Shown one piece after another: positions 35,020 to 43,025 of a DNA stretch of 64,000 bases; the stretch's first letter is position 1; every line of letters starts with the position of its first letter. The notes below the pieces were generated by a model. It had not been told where the DNA came from. It saw only the letters and a list, made by a program, of their open reading frames with translations, and ran no database searches. Both the position numbers and the translations under genes were made by a program. This stretch comes from an uncultured Prevotellaceae bacterium (lineage in GTDB: Bacteria > Bacteroidota > Bacteroidia > Bacteroidales > Bacteroidaceae): positions 28,211-92,210 of the forward strand of contig CAMHUI010000004.1 in NCBI GenBank assembly GCA_946188345.1. The letters run 5' to 3'.

Positions 35020-36279
35020 ATGGACACATCCGAACTGCAAAGAATCAAACAACGCTACAACATCGTCGGCAACAGCGACGGGTTGAACAGAGCACTTGAC
35101 GTGGCACTGCAAGTCGCGCCAACCGACCTTAGCGTACTCATCATCGGAGAAAGCGGAGTCGGAAAAGAAATCATACCCAGAGTCATACACGACCAGTCGC
35201 CAAGACGCAGAGAGAAATATTTTGCCATCAACTGCGGCGCCATACCCGAAGGAACCATCGACGGAGAACTCTTCGGACACGAGAAAGGGTCATTCACCGG
35301 AGCCATCGGCGAAAGCGAAGGATATTTCGGAATAGCCAACAAAGGCACCATCTTCCTCGACGAAGTAGGCGAACTGCCACTGGCCACACAAGCACGACTG
35401 CTGCGCGTACTCGAGACAGGAGAATACATCCGAGTCGGTGGAACACAAATCAGGAAGACCGACGTCCGCATCGTAGCAGCAACAAACATCAACATGCAGA
35501 AAGCCATCACGGAAGGACGATTCCGTGAAGACCTCTACTACCGACTCAACACCATCCCCATACAGATGCCCCCCCTCCGCGACAGAGGACAAGACATCAT
35601 ACTACTCTTCAAGCTCTTCGCCATGCAAATGGCCGAGAAGAACCGCATGCCAAAAATCGTACTCACCCCAGAAGCACAGCAACTCATGCTCAGCTACAAA
35701 TGGCCTGGCAACGTCAGACAACTCAAGAACATCACCGAGCAGATGTCAGTGCTCAGCGAGAAGAGGGAAATCGACCTTGACACCCTAAGACGTTATATCC
35801 CGCAAGACCCCGAGAGCATGCAACTCGCCACCATCGCCAATAACAACGGGCAACACTCCTACGAAAGCGAGCGGGAAATGCTCTATAAAATCCTATACGA
35901 ACTACGCGGCAACATCACAGACCTGCGCAAGGAAATGAACGGCATCCGACAGCAGCTCAATGAAGCCCGCGCACTCAGTGGAGCACAAGGATTCTCAAAC
36001 ACACCATACCTCACCCACCCCAACGACGAACAGCGACAAAGCAGCAGCAACCCGATTGCCACCGTCACGACTATACATAACACACAGCCACAGAACATCG
36101 AAGAAGCTGTGGCCGAAGAAATAAGCGAAGCTGAGACCCTCAACCTAAACAGCCTCGAACGGCAGATGCTCGTCAAAGCCCTCGAACGCAACGGAGGAAG
36201 CCGGAAAAAAGCAGCTGCAGAACTCGGCATCTCAGAACGCACACTCTACCGACGCATCAAAGAATACGGACTCGTGTAA
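35020..36279 (+). CDS. Sigma-54-dependent transcriptional activator without receiver domain
   Basis: The 419-residue protein has an AAA+ domain directly at the N-terminus: Walker A GESGVGKE (about residues 43-50), the sigma-54-contacting loop as GSFTGA (about residue 90; GAFTGA in most members), Walker B GTIFLDEVGEL, and the arginine-finger region FREDLYYRLNTIPI. A C-terminal Fis-type helix-turn-helix is visible in LVKALERNGGSRKKAAAELGISERTLYRRI. There is no N-terminal response-regulator domain, so control is by other means, possibly by the serine/asparagine-rich middle. It precedes lptE by 33 bp. Confidence 0.92.
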   Translation: MDTSELQRIKQRYNIVGNSDGLNRALDVALQVAPTDLSVLIIGESGVGKEIIPRVIHDQSPRRREKYFAINCGAIPEGTIDGELFGHEKGSFTGAIGESEGYFGIANKGTIFLDEVGELPLATQARLLRVLETGEYIRVGGTQIRKTDVRIVAATNINMQKAITEGRFREDLYYRLNTIPIQMPPLRDRGQDIILLFKLFAMQMAEKNRMPKIVLTPEAQQLMLSYKWPGNVRQLKNITEQMSVLSEKREIDLDTLRRYIPQDPESMQLATIANNNGQHSYESEREMLYKILYELRGNITDLRKEMNGIRQQLNEARALSGAQGFSNTPYLTHPNDEQRQSSSNPIATVTTIHNTQPQNIEEAVAEEISEAETLNLNSLERQMLVKALERNGGSRKKAAAELGISERTLYRRIKEYGLV

Positions 36280-36312
36280 GCGACAAAAGTCAAAAAGACA
36301 GATAAAACCCAG

Positions 36313-36867
36313 ATGGAGAAACAGCCATTAAAAACCGACAAGAACCGTGCAGAGAGAACTCTGCACAGCCTTCGGTTTCTCTGCCTGCTGACACTGCTAC
36401 TCCTCACGTCCTGCATACCACACTATGCGTTCAACGGAGCCAGCATCGACTACACCCTGACCAAAACCATCCAGATAGCCGACTTCCCCATTCGAAGCAG
36501 CTACGTATGGGGACCCATGGGGCCGATGTTCAACAATGAACTCAAAGACCAATTCGCCAACCACACCAAACTCGAGCAGGTAAGACGCGACGGCGACCTG
36601 CAGATAGAAGGCGAAATCACACAATACTCTCAGCGCAACAAAGCCGTATCAAGCGAAGGACACTCAGCGCAAGTAGAGCTCACCATGACCGTCAACGTAC
36701 GATTCACAAACAATAAGAAACACAGCGAAGACTTCGAACGCCAGTTCACCACATCCAAGACCTACGACTCAACACAGAGCCTCAATGCCGTACAGGAAGA
36801 ACTCGTAAGGCAAATGGTCAAAGACCTGGCAGAGCAGATATTCAACGCAACCGTAGCCAACTGGTAG
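36313..36867 (+). CDS. lptE: LptE-family lipopolysaccharide assembly lipoprotein
   Basis: The 184-residue protein has a lipobox (LLTLLLLTSC, Cys about residue 35 after a long basic N-terminus) and the LptE-type beta-alpha body: SIDYTLTKTIQIADFPIRSSY, NELKDQFANHTKLEQVRRDGDLQIEGEITQY, then strands ending FERQF and AVQEELVRQMVKDLAEQIFN. LptE plugs the LptD barrel and helps put lipopolysaccharide in the outer membrane. Position between the sigma-54 activator and secG is a layout familiar from other Bacteroidales. An alternative start farther in would shorten the basic head. Confidence 0.85.
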   Translation: MEKQPLKTDKNRAERTLHSLRFLCLLTLLLLTSCIPHYAFNGASIDYTLTKTIQIADFPIRSSYVWGPMGPMFNNELKDQFANHTKLEQVRRDGDLQIEGEITQYSQRNKAVSSEGHSAQVELTMTVNVRFTNNKKHSEDFERQFTTSKTYDSTQSLNAVQEELVRQMVKDLAEQIFNATVANW

Positions 36868-36935
36868 CACCGACCAAAACTTCCGGTCCGCCCAGGATGT
36901 TGCCGTACCACGGCAACACTAACAGAGAAAGAAGC

Positions 36936-37685
36936 ATGGATATAGTAAAACTCATCAACCACCCCAACCAGCTTGACAAGGAGACCCTCTACGACCTCCG
37001 TGCCCTGCTGGCCCTATACCCATACTACCAGCCCGCACGATTGCTGCTGCTGCACAATCTCTACCTCCTCCACGACTCCACCTTCGACCAAGAACTGCGC
37101 AAGGCCGCCATCTATCTCACCGACCGCAACAAAATCTTCCAGCTCATCGAAGCCAGCCACTATCAGCTGCGCAAGGAGACAGCCGGCAAGGCCCCACAGA
37201 CAAAAGAAGAAAAAGAGCAACGCACCATCCGCCTCATAGACGAATTCCTCGAATCACTCCCAGTCATCGAAGACGGAGAAAAACAAAACCACCGCAAGCC
37301 CACACCCGCAGATGCAGCCATAGACTATGTGGCCTATCTCCTCGAAGCCGAACAAAACGGACCGACAGCCATGCCACAACTCCGAGGACAAGACCTCATC
37401 GACGACTTCATCAACAACGAAGGCGGACGCATTCAGCTCAAAGACGAACCCGAATACGAGCCAGAGATACCTGAGACAACAACCACAACCGACGAAAATG
37501 AAGTAGAAGAAGGCTATCTGACCGAGAATTTAGCCAAAATATACATCAAACAAGGCAGATATTCCAAGGCATTAGAAATAATTAAACGATTAAATTTGAA
37601 TAATTCGAAAAAAAATAGTTACTTTGCAGACCAAATCCGATATTTGGAAAAAGTGATATTAAATAACAAACAAAATAATAATTAA
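36936..37685 (+). CDS. Conserved TPR-like protein upstream of secG
   Basis: Read from the ATG at 36936 (MDIVKLINHPNQLDKETLYDL) the protein has 249 residues, without a signal peptide or membrane segment. The first half is helical with ARLLLLHNLYLLHDSTFDQELRKAAIYL; the C-terminus LAKIYIKQGRYSKALEIIKRLNLNNSKKNSYFADQIRYLEKVIL looks like a TPR pair. An acidic middle (DEPEYEPEIPETTTTTDE) joins them. Function is unknown. The last 120 bases turn sharply AT-rich and contain what looks like the secG promoter (37595-37626). Confidence 0.78.
   Translation: MDIVKLINHPNQLDKETLYDLRALLALYPYYQPARLLLLHNLYLLHDSTFDQELRKAAIYLTDRNKIFQLIEASHYQLRKETAGKAPQTKEEKEQRTIRLIDEFLESLPVIEDGEKQNHRKPTPADAAIDYVAYLLEAEQNGPTAMPQLRGQDLIDDFINNEGGRIQLKDEPEYEPEIPETTTTTDENEVEEGYLTENLAKIYIKQGRYSKALEIIKRLNLNNSKKNSYFADQIRYLEKVILNNKQNNN
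37595..37626 (+). promoter_or_regulatory. Probable internal promoter of secG
   Basis: TTTG at 37595-37598, 20 bases, then TTACTTTG at 37619-37626, one mismatch to TAnnTTTG. The signal lies in the last codons of the preceding gene, where composition shifts to AT. The inferred start near 37630 gives a leader of about 61 bases to the secG ATG at 37691. Confidence 0.55.
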
Positions 37686-37690
37686 AAAAA

Positions 37691-38083
37691 ATGTACACAC
37701 TATTTGTAATTCTCATCGTCCTGGCCGCCATACTCATGATTGGCATCGTGCTCATCCAGGAATCAAAAGGTGGCGGACTCGCCTCCAACTTCTCATCGTC
37801 AAACGCCATCATGGGCGTACGTAAGACAACCGACGTCGTAGAAAAAGCCACATGGACCCTCGCAGCAGCAATGGTCATCCTCAGTGTCATCTGCGCCTAT
37901 GTAGCACCTCGAGCAGCCACAGAGCAGAGCGTACTCGAGCAGAATGCCACACAGACACAGACCACCAACCCCGTCAATGCTCCCGGATTCACCGTAGGCG
38001 AACAGTCAGAAGAAGCTCCTGCTGCCGCAACAGAGGCTCCCGCAGAGGAAGCACCCGCAGCAGAAGAGACACCCACAGAGTAA
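37691..38083 (+). CDS. secG: Preprotein translocase subunit SecG
   Basis: The 130-residue inner-membrane protein has two hydrophobic helices (about residues 3-20, LFVILIVLAAILMIGIVL, and 55-72, WTLAAAMVILSVICAYVA) with the conserved loop QESKGGGLASNFSSSNAIMGVRKTTDVVEKAT between them. This is the SecG signature. The C-terminus has an extra 45 residues, rich in Ala, Glu and Pro (EEAPAAATEAPAEEAPAAEE), as in several Bacteroidales SecG proteins. It takes part in SecYEG protein export. A strong terminator follows. Confidence 0.92.
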   Translation: MYTLFVILIVLAAILMIGIVLIQESKGGGLASNFSSSNAIMGVRKTTDVVEKATWTLAAAMVILSVICAYVAPRAATEQSVLEQNATQTQTTNPVNAPGFTVGEQSEEAPAAATEAPAEEAPAAEETPTE

Positions 38084-38106
38084 ACATACACCCATTTAGC
38101 AACACC

Positions 38107-38149
38107 AGTGAGGCGATGCAGACAACAACCTGCATCGCCTCACTTTTTT
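38107..38149 (+). terminator. secG terminator
   Basis: AGTGAGGCGATGCAG at 38107-38121 pairs perfectly with 38130-38144, followed by a T run to 38149. It ends the sigma-54 activator, lptE and secG group. Confidence 0.88.
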
Positions 38150-38265
38150 CCCATCAAGCCCACACCCTATCATCACAACAACAAGAATGGCATAGCCGCC
38201 AGCCGAGCCTTAGCCGAGAGAAAACGTATAAATTTCATTCTTGAGAGCAAAAAAGTCTCCAAATA

Positions 38266-38297
38266 TTTGGTCAATCCAAATAAAACCCTTACCTTTG
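38266..38297 (+). promoter_or_regulatory. tRNA-His promoter
   Basis: TTTG at 38266-38269 and TACCTTTG at 38290-38297 have a 20-base spacer. This is a full match to the Bacteroidetes consensus, about 30 bases before the tRNA. Confidence 0.75.
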
Positions 38298-38327
38298 CAC
38301 TCGCTTTTAAAGCAAAACAACCAACAT

Positions 38328-38405
38328 GGTGCCCGTAGTTCAGTTGGTTAGAGCGTCAGATTGTGGTTCTGAATGTCGACGGTTCGAGTCCGTCCGGGCA
38401 CCCCA
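38328..38405 (+). tRNA. tRNA-His (anticodon GTG)
   Basis: The cloverleaf closes: acceptor GTGCCCG with CGGGCAC, D-loop AGTTCAGTTGGTTAGAGC, anticodon arm TCAGA-TTGTGGT-TCTGA with anticodon GTG, and T-arm GACGGTTCGAGTCCGTC. An extra G precedes the acceptor (position 38328), opposite a C discriminator, as expected for histidine tRNA. CCA is encoded at 38403-38405. Confidence 0.96.
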
Positions 38406-38410
38406 AGAAG

Positions 38411-38445
38411 AAAAGTTCTGTAATCCAGGAGATTACGGAACTTTT
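38411..38445 (+). terminator. tRNA-His terminator
   Basis: AAAAGTTCTGTAATC at 38411-38425 pairs with GATTACGGAACTTTT at 38431-38445 with one G-U pair; T-rich sequence follows. Confidence 0.8.
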
Positions 38446-38548
38446 ACTTTTTCAGAGCACCAAATTTTGATGGAACATTTTTAAGTTGTTCTGTCAATGA
38501 ATCCTCGAAAAGGAGCGGTTCTCTGATTATAATATAATAGATACGCCG

Positions 38549-38866
38549 ATGGCTTGTGATTTGGATTTTGTACAGTATGTTGCCGACCAGTGCAGTGGTG
38601 CGGGTGTGATTATGACCAAGAAGATGTTTGGCGACTATGGCATCTATTGCGACGGGAAGATTTTCGGTCTCATCTGCGATGACCGGTTTTATCTGAAGCC
38701 CACTGATTCCGGACGTTCGCTTCTCCGGAATGTGGTCCTTCTGCCGCCCTACGAGGGTGCCAGGGATTATTTCTACATTGCCGATGTGGATGACCGCGAC
38801 TATCTCTCTGACCTTGTCCGCGCGACCTGCAAAGCCCTGCCTGAGCCTAAGTTGAGGAAGAAGTAG
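38549..38866 (+). CDS. TfoX/Sxy N-terminal domain protein
   Basis: The 105-residue protein resembles the N-terminal domain of TfoX (Sxy): VMTKKMFGDYGIYCDGKIFGLICDDRFYLKPTDSG, then LLPPYEGARDYFYIADVDDRDYLSDLVRATCKALP. The G-x-x-G-x-Y-x-D-G-K motif and the proline-tyrosine stretch are typical. In gamma-proteobacteria TfoX turns on competence genes with Crp, but the stand-alone short form in Bacteroidetes has no assigned role. It follows the tRNA and its terminator with its own, unrecognised, promoter. Confidence 0.82.
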   Translation: MACDLDFVQYVADQCSGAGVIMTKKMFGDYGIYCDGKIFGLICDDRFYLKPTDSGRSLLRNVVLLPPYEGARDYFYIADVDDRDYLSDLVRATCKALPEPKLRKK

Positions 38867-38869
38867 CCG

Positions 38870-38926
38870 TCGGTGTCTGGTAAAGGAAATGCGCCCCGGA
38901 AGCCATAACGACTTTCGGGGCGCATT
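38870..38926. mobile_element. Single terminal-repeat-like sequence and hairpin (element remnant)
   Basis: TCGGTGTCTGGTAAAGG at 38870-38886 resembles the ends of the MITE at 15950. Just after it, AATGCGCCCCG (38888-38898) pairs with CGGGGCGCATT (38916-38926), as GCGCCCCG and CGGGGCG also pair in the MITE. No second end is near, so it may be a truncated copy. The hairpin may also serve as the terminator for the TfoX-like gene, 4 bp upstream. Confidence 0.5.
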
Positions 38927-38999
38927 GTTGCTATCAGGAGGGGATGTGCGCCTGATGTCGGCGCGCTCCTTCTGAAAGGTTGGGTTCCGCGGGGAGTAA

Positions 39000-39605
39000 T
39001 TAGAAGTTCACACCGAACTCTACGGTAAAGGCGTGTCCGTGACTTGTGACTGCGCTGTTGTCGGAGATGTTGGCGATGCCGAACTTATAGGCGAGTTCGA
39101 GGTAGAGGTTGTTGTACTCTGCGCCGCAACCTACTTTGATACCCATGTCGGGATGCTTGTAGAGTCCATCGCGGAAGGAGCTCATGTCGATGTTGGGCGT
39201 TGTGTCGCTGTTCTTGATGCGGCCGCTCACTGCATAGGAGAAATAGGGGCCGATGAGGGGCAGCACGTGGATGCCGTCGGCTACTGGGATGCCATACTTG
39301 ATGAGTACGGGAATCTCGAGGTAGTTGAGTCCGAGTGTTGTTCCTGCTTCCTTACCGCCGCGTTGGGTGTATGAGAGTCCACTCTCAAGGAATACGGGTA
39401 CCGAGTCGGATACGCGGAGGCCTACTACGCCGCCGAGGGTCAGTCCTGCCTTTGAGCCTGCATCTGTTACGCCTGCAGCGGAGAGGCCTAAGCGTGCACC
39501 GAAGTAGAGGCGCGACTCGTCAAACTGGAAACTGCCGCTGCTGGTCTGAGCGAATGTGGTAGTGGCTACGATGAGTGCCACGAGTGTCATGAATACTTTT
39601 TTCAT
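39000..39605 (-). CDS. Small outer-membrane beta-barrel (PorT-like) protein
   Basis: The 201-residue protein has a signal peptide (MKKVFMTLVALIVATTTFAQ) and eight or so amphipathic strands, with LYFGARLGLSAAGVTD, KAGLTLGGVVGLRVSDSVPVFLESGLSYTQRGGKE, LNYLEIPVLIKYGIPV, and the C-terminal FTVEFGVNF ending in Phe. This is the pattern of the PorT/outer-membrane beta-barrel domain 2 family. Many Bacteroidales have several such proteins; whether this one is the T9SS PorT is unclear, because it is short and lacks linkage to other T9SS genes. It is divergent from mutY. Confidence 0.8.
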   Translation of the reverse strand: MKKVFMTLVALIVATTTFAQTSSGSFQFDESRLYFGARLGLSAAGVTDAGSKAGLTLGGVVGLRVSDSVPVFLESGLSYTQRGGKEAGTTLGLNYLEIPVLIKYGIPVADGIHVLPLIGPYFSYAVSGRIKNSDTTPNIDMSSFRDGLYKHPDMGIKVGCGAEYNNLYLELAYKFGIANISDNSAVTSHGHAFTVEFGVNF

Positions 39606-39733
39606 AGTTTCTTTTAGTTAAATATGTATTAATAATTAGTGTTTCACGCTGCAAAGGAACTATTTTTTTTGCATATTTCAAAGAAAATGAGCAAAAATTT
39701 GCATTTCCAAGGGGCATTTTAGGTTATAAATGG

Positions 39734-39741
39734 TAACTTTG
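39734..39741 (+). promoter_or_regulatory. -7 element of mutY
   Basis: TAACTTTG fits TAnnTTTG and predicts a start near 39745. The possible start codons GTG 39744 and ATG 39750 would then have almost no leader, so ATG 39762 or 39768 are better start codons. Confidence 0.6.
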
Positions 39742-39761
39742 CAGTGAAAATGGCTATATGG

Positions 39762-40772
39762 ATGAATATGACGGATGTTAGATTTGCCAACACCTTGCTT
39801 GACTGGTTTCGCTCTCACGGTCGGCTGTTGCCATGGCGCGAAACGCGCGATGCCTATGCCATCTGGCTGAGTGAGATTATCCTTCAGCAGACGCGCATCG
39901 AGCAGGGCCGTCCTTACTGGGAGCGATTCATGCAGCGCTGGCCTACGGTGGAAGCGCTGGCTGCAGCGAGCGAGGATGAGGTGCTTCGCATGTGGCAGGG
40001 TCTGGGCTACTACAGCCGTGCTCGCAACCTGCTGACGGCGGCCCGCCAGGTGGTTGGGATGGGTGGCTTTCCGCGGTCGTTCGAAGGGCTGAGGAGCCTG
40101 AAGGGCGTGGGCGACTACACGGCTGCTGCCGTGGGTTCGATAGCCTTCGACCTGCCCGTGGCCGTGGTCGACGGCAACGTCTACCGCGTTCTGGCCCGCT
40201 ATTTCGGTCTGTCTACTCCCATCAATTCTACGGAGGGCAAGCACTTGTTTGCCCAACTTGCCCAGGAGCTTCTGCCGCCAAAGGAGGCCTCGGCCTACAA
40301 CCAGGCTCTGATGGATTTCGGTGCCTTGCAGTGCACACCCCAGTCGCCCGACTGCTCTGCCTGCCCGCTGGCCTACAGCTGTTCGGCCAATGCCGAGGGT
40401 ACGGTGGCGACGCTGCCCGTGAAACTGAAGACGGTGAAGGTGAAGACGCGCCGGATGTGCTATGTCTATGTGCGCTGGCAGGGTCAGACAGCTTTCCGCC
40501 GCCGTCCGGATGGCGACATCTGGCAGGGTCTTTGGGAGCCGCTGCTTGTCGAGGGAGACGTGCCCGAGGGAGCCCGCTTGCTGCGCAAGGATGTGCGCCA
40601 CGTGCTGACCCATCGCATCCTGCTGGCCGACTTCTATCTGTGGGAGCCCGAAGCAGAACCCGCCCTGCCCGAGGGATACAAGTGGATAGCCGAGGAAGAC
40701 TTGGTGCATTTCGCCCTACCCCGACTTATTGATCTTTTGGTCAATTGCTACCTAAGTGAAAATGATTTGTAA
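39762..40772 (+). CDS. mutY: A/G-specific adenine glycosylase
   Basis: The protein removes adenine mispaired with 8-oxoguanine. From ATG 39762 it has 336 residues. Catalytic Glu is in IILQQTRIEQG; the helix-hairpin-helix is LKGVGDYTAAAVGSIAFDLPVAVVDGNVYRVLARYF with the catalytic Asp in VVDGNVYR; the iron-sulphur cysteines are spaced C-x6-C-x2-C-x5-C (CTPQSPDCSACPLAYSC). The C-terminal Nudix-like 8-oxoG recognition domain ends in NDL. Possible starts are GTG 39744, ATG 39750, 39762 and 39768; the promoter position favours the later ones. It is followed by palindromic array B. Confidence 0.93.
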   Translation: MNMTDVRFANTLLDWFRSHGRLLPWRETRDAYAIWLSEIILQQTRIEQGRPYWERFMQRWPTVEALAAASEDEVLRMWQGLGYYSRARNLLTAARQVVGMGGFPRSFEGLRSLKGVGDYTAAAVGSIAFDLPVAVVDGNVYRVLARYFGLSTPINSTEGKHLFAQLAQELLPPKEASAYNQALMDFGALQCTPQSPDCSACPLAYSCSANAEGTVATLPVKLKTVKVKTRRMCYVYVRWQGQTAFRRRPDGDIWQGLWEPLLVEGDVPEGARLLRKDVRHVLTHRILLADFYLWEPEAEPALPEGYKWIAEEDLVHFALPRLIDLLVNCYLSENDL

Positions 40773-40782
40773 GAAAAGTCTG

Positions 40783-40848
40783 AGTAAAATAGCCTATTTT
40801 GGTCAGTAAAATAGCCTATTTTAGTCAGCAAAATAGCCTATTTTACTT
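40783..40848. repeat. 22-bp palindromic tandem array B (3 copies)
   Basis: Three 22-bp units begin at 40783, 40805 and 40827. Each has TAAAATA-GCC-TATTTTA or a one-base variant as an inverted repeat. The last unit continues into TTACTTTGC, the same exit sequence as array A. It starts 10 bp after the mutY stop. Confidence 0.92.
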
Positions 40849-40887
40849 TGCGTTTTGTAAGTTCTTGTAAAATAAGGACATAGAAAA

Positions 40888-40917
40888 GTCCCCCCGAGAG
40901 GTAGTTTTCGAGGGGAC
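40888..40917 (+). terminator. Hairpin between mutY and the S41 gene
   Basis: GTCCCCCCGA at 40888-40897 and TCGAGGGGAC at 40908-40917 form a stem with one mismatch. No strong T run follows, so terminator function is likely but not sure. Confidence 0.45.
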
Positions 40918-40936
40918 GAGAGGTATGTTTTGATAT

Positions 40937-40954
40937 ATTGGTGTCCGTTAAAAC
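40937..40954. repeat. Terminal-repeat-like sequence left of the ECF operon
   Basis: ATTGGTGTCCGTTAAAAC matches the ends at 15950, 45204 and 45421 (inverted) at most positions. It sits 85 bp from the stop of the S41 peptidase gene and faces inward, toward the inverted copy at 45421-45437. Confidence 0.6.
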
Positions 40955-41038
40955 TTTTTAGTAGCACTAAAACTGCTTTAAAGTATCCTTTCAGTACCGG
41001 CTACTGCCTTCCAATCGGGGCAAATATACAAATTGATC

Positions 41039-42976
41039 TTATTTCTTCATTTCCTTTGCTACCCACAACACCCATTCGTCGATGTTGTCGGTGAGCTTTT
41101 GGGGATACGGCAAGGGAATCATGACATCGGGCTTATATCCGGGATTACGATCCTTGCACGCTTCTTCAAACGTATCGGCTACAGTCATTGGGTAGCTCAA
41201 AGAAATGTCGCTGTTCGGCAGTCGGACAGTATTAACATTTCCTGTCTGTTCGCAACCATTTGTCCGTTCGCGGCCATAGACCTTGGCATGACTTTTGGAA
41301 TAATTACGTACCAACATAACCGGCGATTCACCTGCGCTGGCACTATAATTGTCAACAATGATGGCACCTTTACTTACCGATGGTGTATACTCGCCCGTTC
41401 CTTTTTCAAATGTTATCCAGTTGATAAGGTCTCCTTCTTCTGTAGAATCCGTATTGGCCAAAACCCGATCAAAGAAACTGCCAGGCTCTGTTTCACAAAT
41501 TTTCTTCAGCATTTTGTTGTTAACGATAGTGTTCCTGTAAAAATACCGCTGATCGTTCATTGCACCACAGTCACACATCATCCGAGCCCAAAAGTCGCTG
41601 TAACTGTCACTGCCCCCAGGGTTTCCGCGGAGATCAAGAATCAAGTACTTGCAACCTGATTGTTTGAACTCCTCCTCCTTTTTCAACATCCATTCCCATG
41701 TGGGAAAGTCCCCCATACAGGATGGCAGGCGAAGAAGATAAGTTTCGCTGTCCACCTTGCATCCCACAGGTTCGGGGGCGTATTCAGAAATTAGTTCTCT
41801 GTAATTGATGAGGGTTTCAGACCTTTGCCTACGAAAGAATCGAGAAGAACAACTCGTATGGCGATCGAAATTCTTATAGAACCAATAGACATAACTCCCA
41901 ACTGCTTCGTCAGCATCTATCTCGCACCTTATCAAACGTGCCAAGAGCGAATCTTTCATAGCCTTGTATTCTTTTTCGAAGCCGCAGCGCATCAAAACGG
42001 GAAAGATGGCGCTGTTGTGTTCATTAGCATCCACTGCGAAATCGAAAGTCTCGTATGCAAGACGGACGGAATCAGGCTTGTAACCGTATTTCTGCTCGAA
42101 CTCATCAGTAAAGAAACGTGAGATGTCCTTTTTCATCTGTGGTGTGTTTGTGCCAAATGTTTCTTGAATATGCTCCGGTAAGCTACAGCGGTCCCAAACT
42201 GTCACATTTGGATGTCCCTCGGGGTCGATAGTCGTTATAGAAATGGTACCGCTGTCAAACCAATTCACAATAGCAACATGCCCGTCACAATCAAAGACCG
42301 TTTCACTTAAATAGGTGCATGGATTGAAATCACACAGCATATTTCTTTTCGGGAACCTCGCATTAGCATAAACCGTCAGTACTTCATGGCTGCCAAATAT
42401 TTGATAGATTTCTTGATTGCTCCGTTCTATCCAATACTGTGATGTAGCGATGTTTGTCTGCTGCTTGCCTCGCAGTTTCCATACGCCTTGCAGACGATAC
42501 TGTTTAGCTCCCATCTTCATTTGCAGCAAGTTCAATGACCGTAGTATGGCATCGGCAGAATCGTTTACATGTTCGTATATCTCGTCAATGTTCGTTTGAT
42601 AGGGGAACAGACGCTCGTTGATAGTGCCTCGGTCGTTGAACCAACGTAAAATGAATGTGCTATCAGTTATACCGAAAACTTGAACTCCCTTGTTTTCTGT
42701 TTTAGACAATTCGCCCGTAAATAACAACGGTTTGCCGTCGGGATTTGTAATGTTAAAAGTGAAAGGTTGGTTAGCAAAATATGTTGGGGAGTAATTGATC
42801 ATAAGTGAGATGTTCTCCTGACAATACTTATACTGCTTGAAACTTGCCTCTACATGTTTGCCGTCTTGATGAACAATTTCAATGAGTTTGTACAATCCTT
42901 TTGGATCGTTCGTCTGCGTCTGCGCCTGCCCCACCACTGCAACTATGCTAAGCAGGATAGAGATGATTGTTTTCAT
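41039..42976 (-). CDS. S41-family peptidase (C-terminal processing protease-like)
   Basis: Read from the ATG at 42976 (MKTIISILLSIVAVVGQAQT, signal peptide) the protein has 645 residues. The S41 core is near the C-terminus: YLILDLRGNPGGSDSYSDFWARMM, and the catalytic serine in IIVDNYSASAGESPVMLVRNY, with the lysine most likely in the following strand (SHAKVYGRERT). The first 300 residues are a beta-rich domain of unknown family. It is the last gene of a four-gene unit behind an ECF sigma factor, so it may be the regulated output or part of signal control. Composition is AT-richer than the flanking mutY and dacB. Confidence 0.85.
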   Translation of the reverse strand: MKTIISILLSIVAVVGQAQTQTNDPKGLYKLIEIVHQDGKHVEASFKQYKYCQENISLMINYSPTYFANQPFTFNITNPDGKPLLFTGELSKTENKGVQVFGITDSTFILRWFNDRGTINERLFPYQTNIDEIYEHVNDSADAILRSLNLLQMKMGAKQYRLQGVWKLRGKQQTNIATSQYWIERSNQEIYQIFGSHEVLTVYANARFPKRNMLCDFNPCTYLSETVFDCDGHVAIVNWFDSGTISITTIDPEGHPNVTVWDRCSLPEHIQETFGTNTPQMKKDISRFFTDEFEQKYGYKPDSVRLAYETFDFAVDANEHNSAIFPVLMRCGFEKEYKAMKDSLLARLIRCEIDADEAVGSYVYWFYKNFDRHTSCSSRFFRRQRSETLINYRELISEYAPEPVGCKVDSETYLLRLPSCMGDFPTWEWMLKKEEEFKQSGCKYLILDLRGNPGGSDSYSDFWARMMCDCGAMNDQRYFYRNTIVNNKMLKKICETEPGSFFDRVLANTDSTEEGDLINWITFEKGTGEYTPSVSKGAIIVDNYSASAGESPVMLVRNYSKSHAKVYGRERTNGCEQTGNVNTVRLPNSDISLSYPMTVADTFEEACKDRNPGYKPDVMIPLPYPQKLTDNIDEWVLWVAKEMKK

Positions 42977-43025
42977 AATGTTCAAATAGCTTTTCATCTC
43001 GGATAAATATACACTTTTTTATCTC

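Noticed and set aside
39000..39605. PorT of the type IX system
   Set aside because: It has the same fold class, but it is short, and many unrelated small barrels share this pattern; no specific PorT mark was found.
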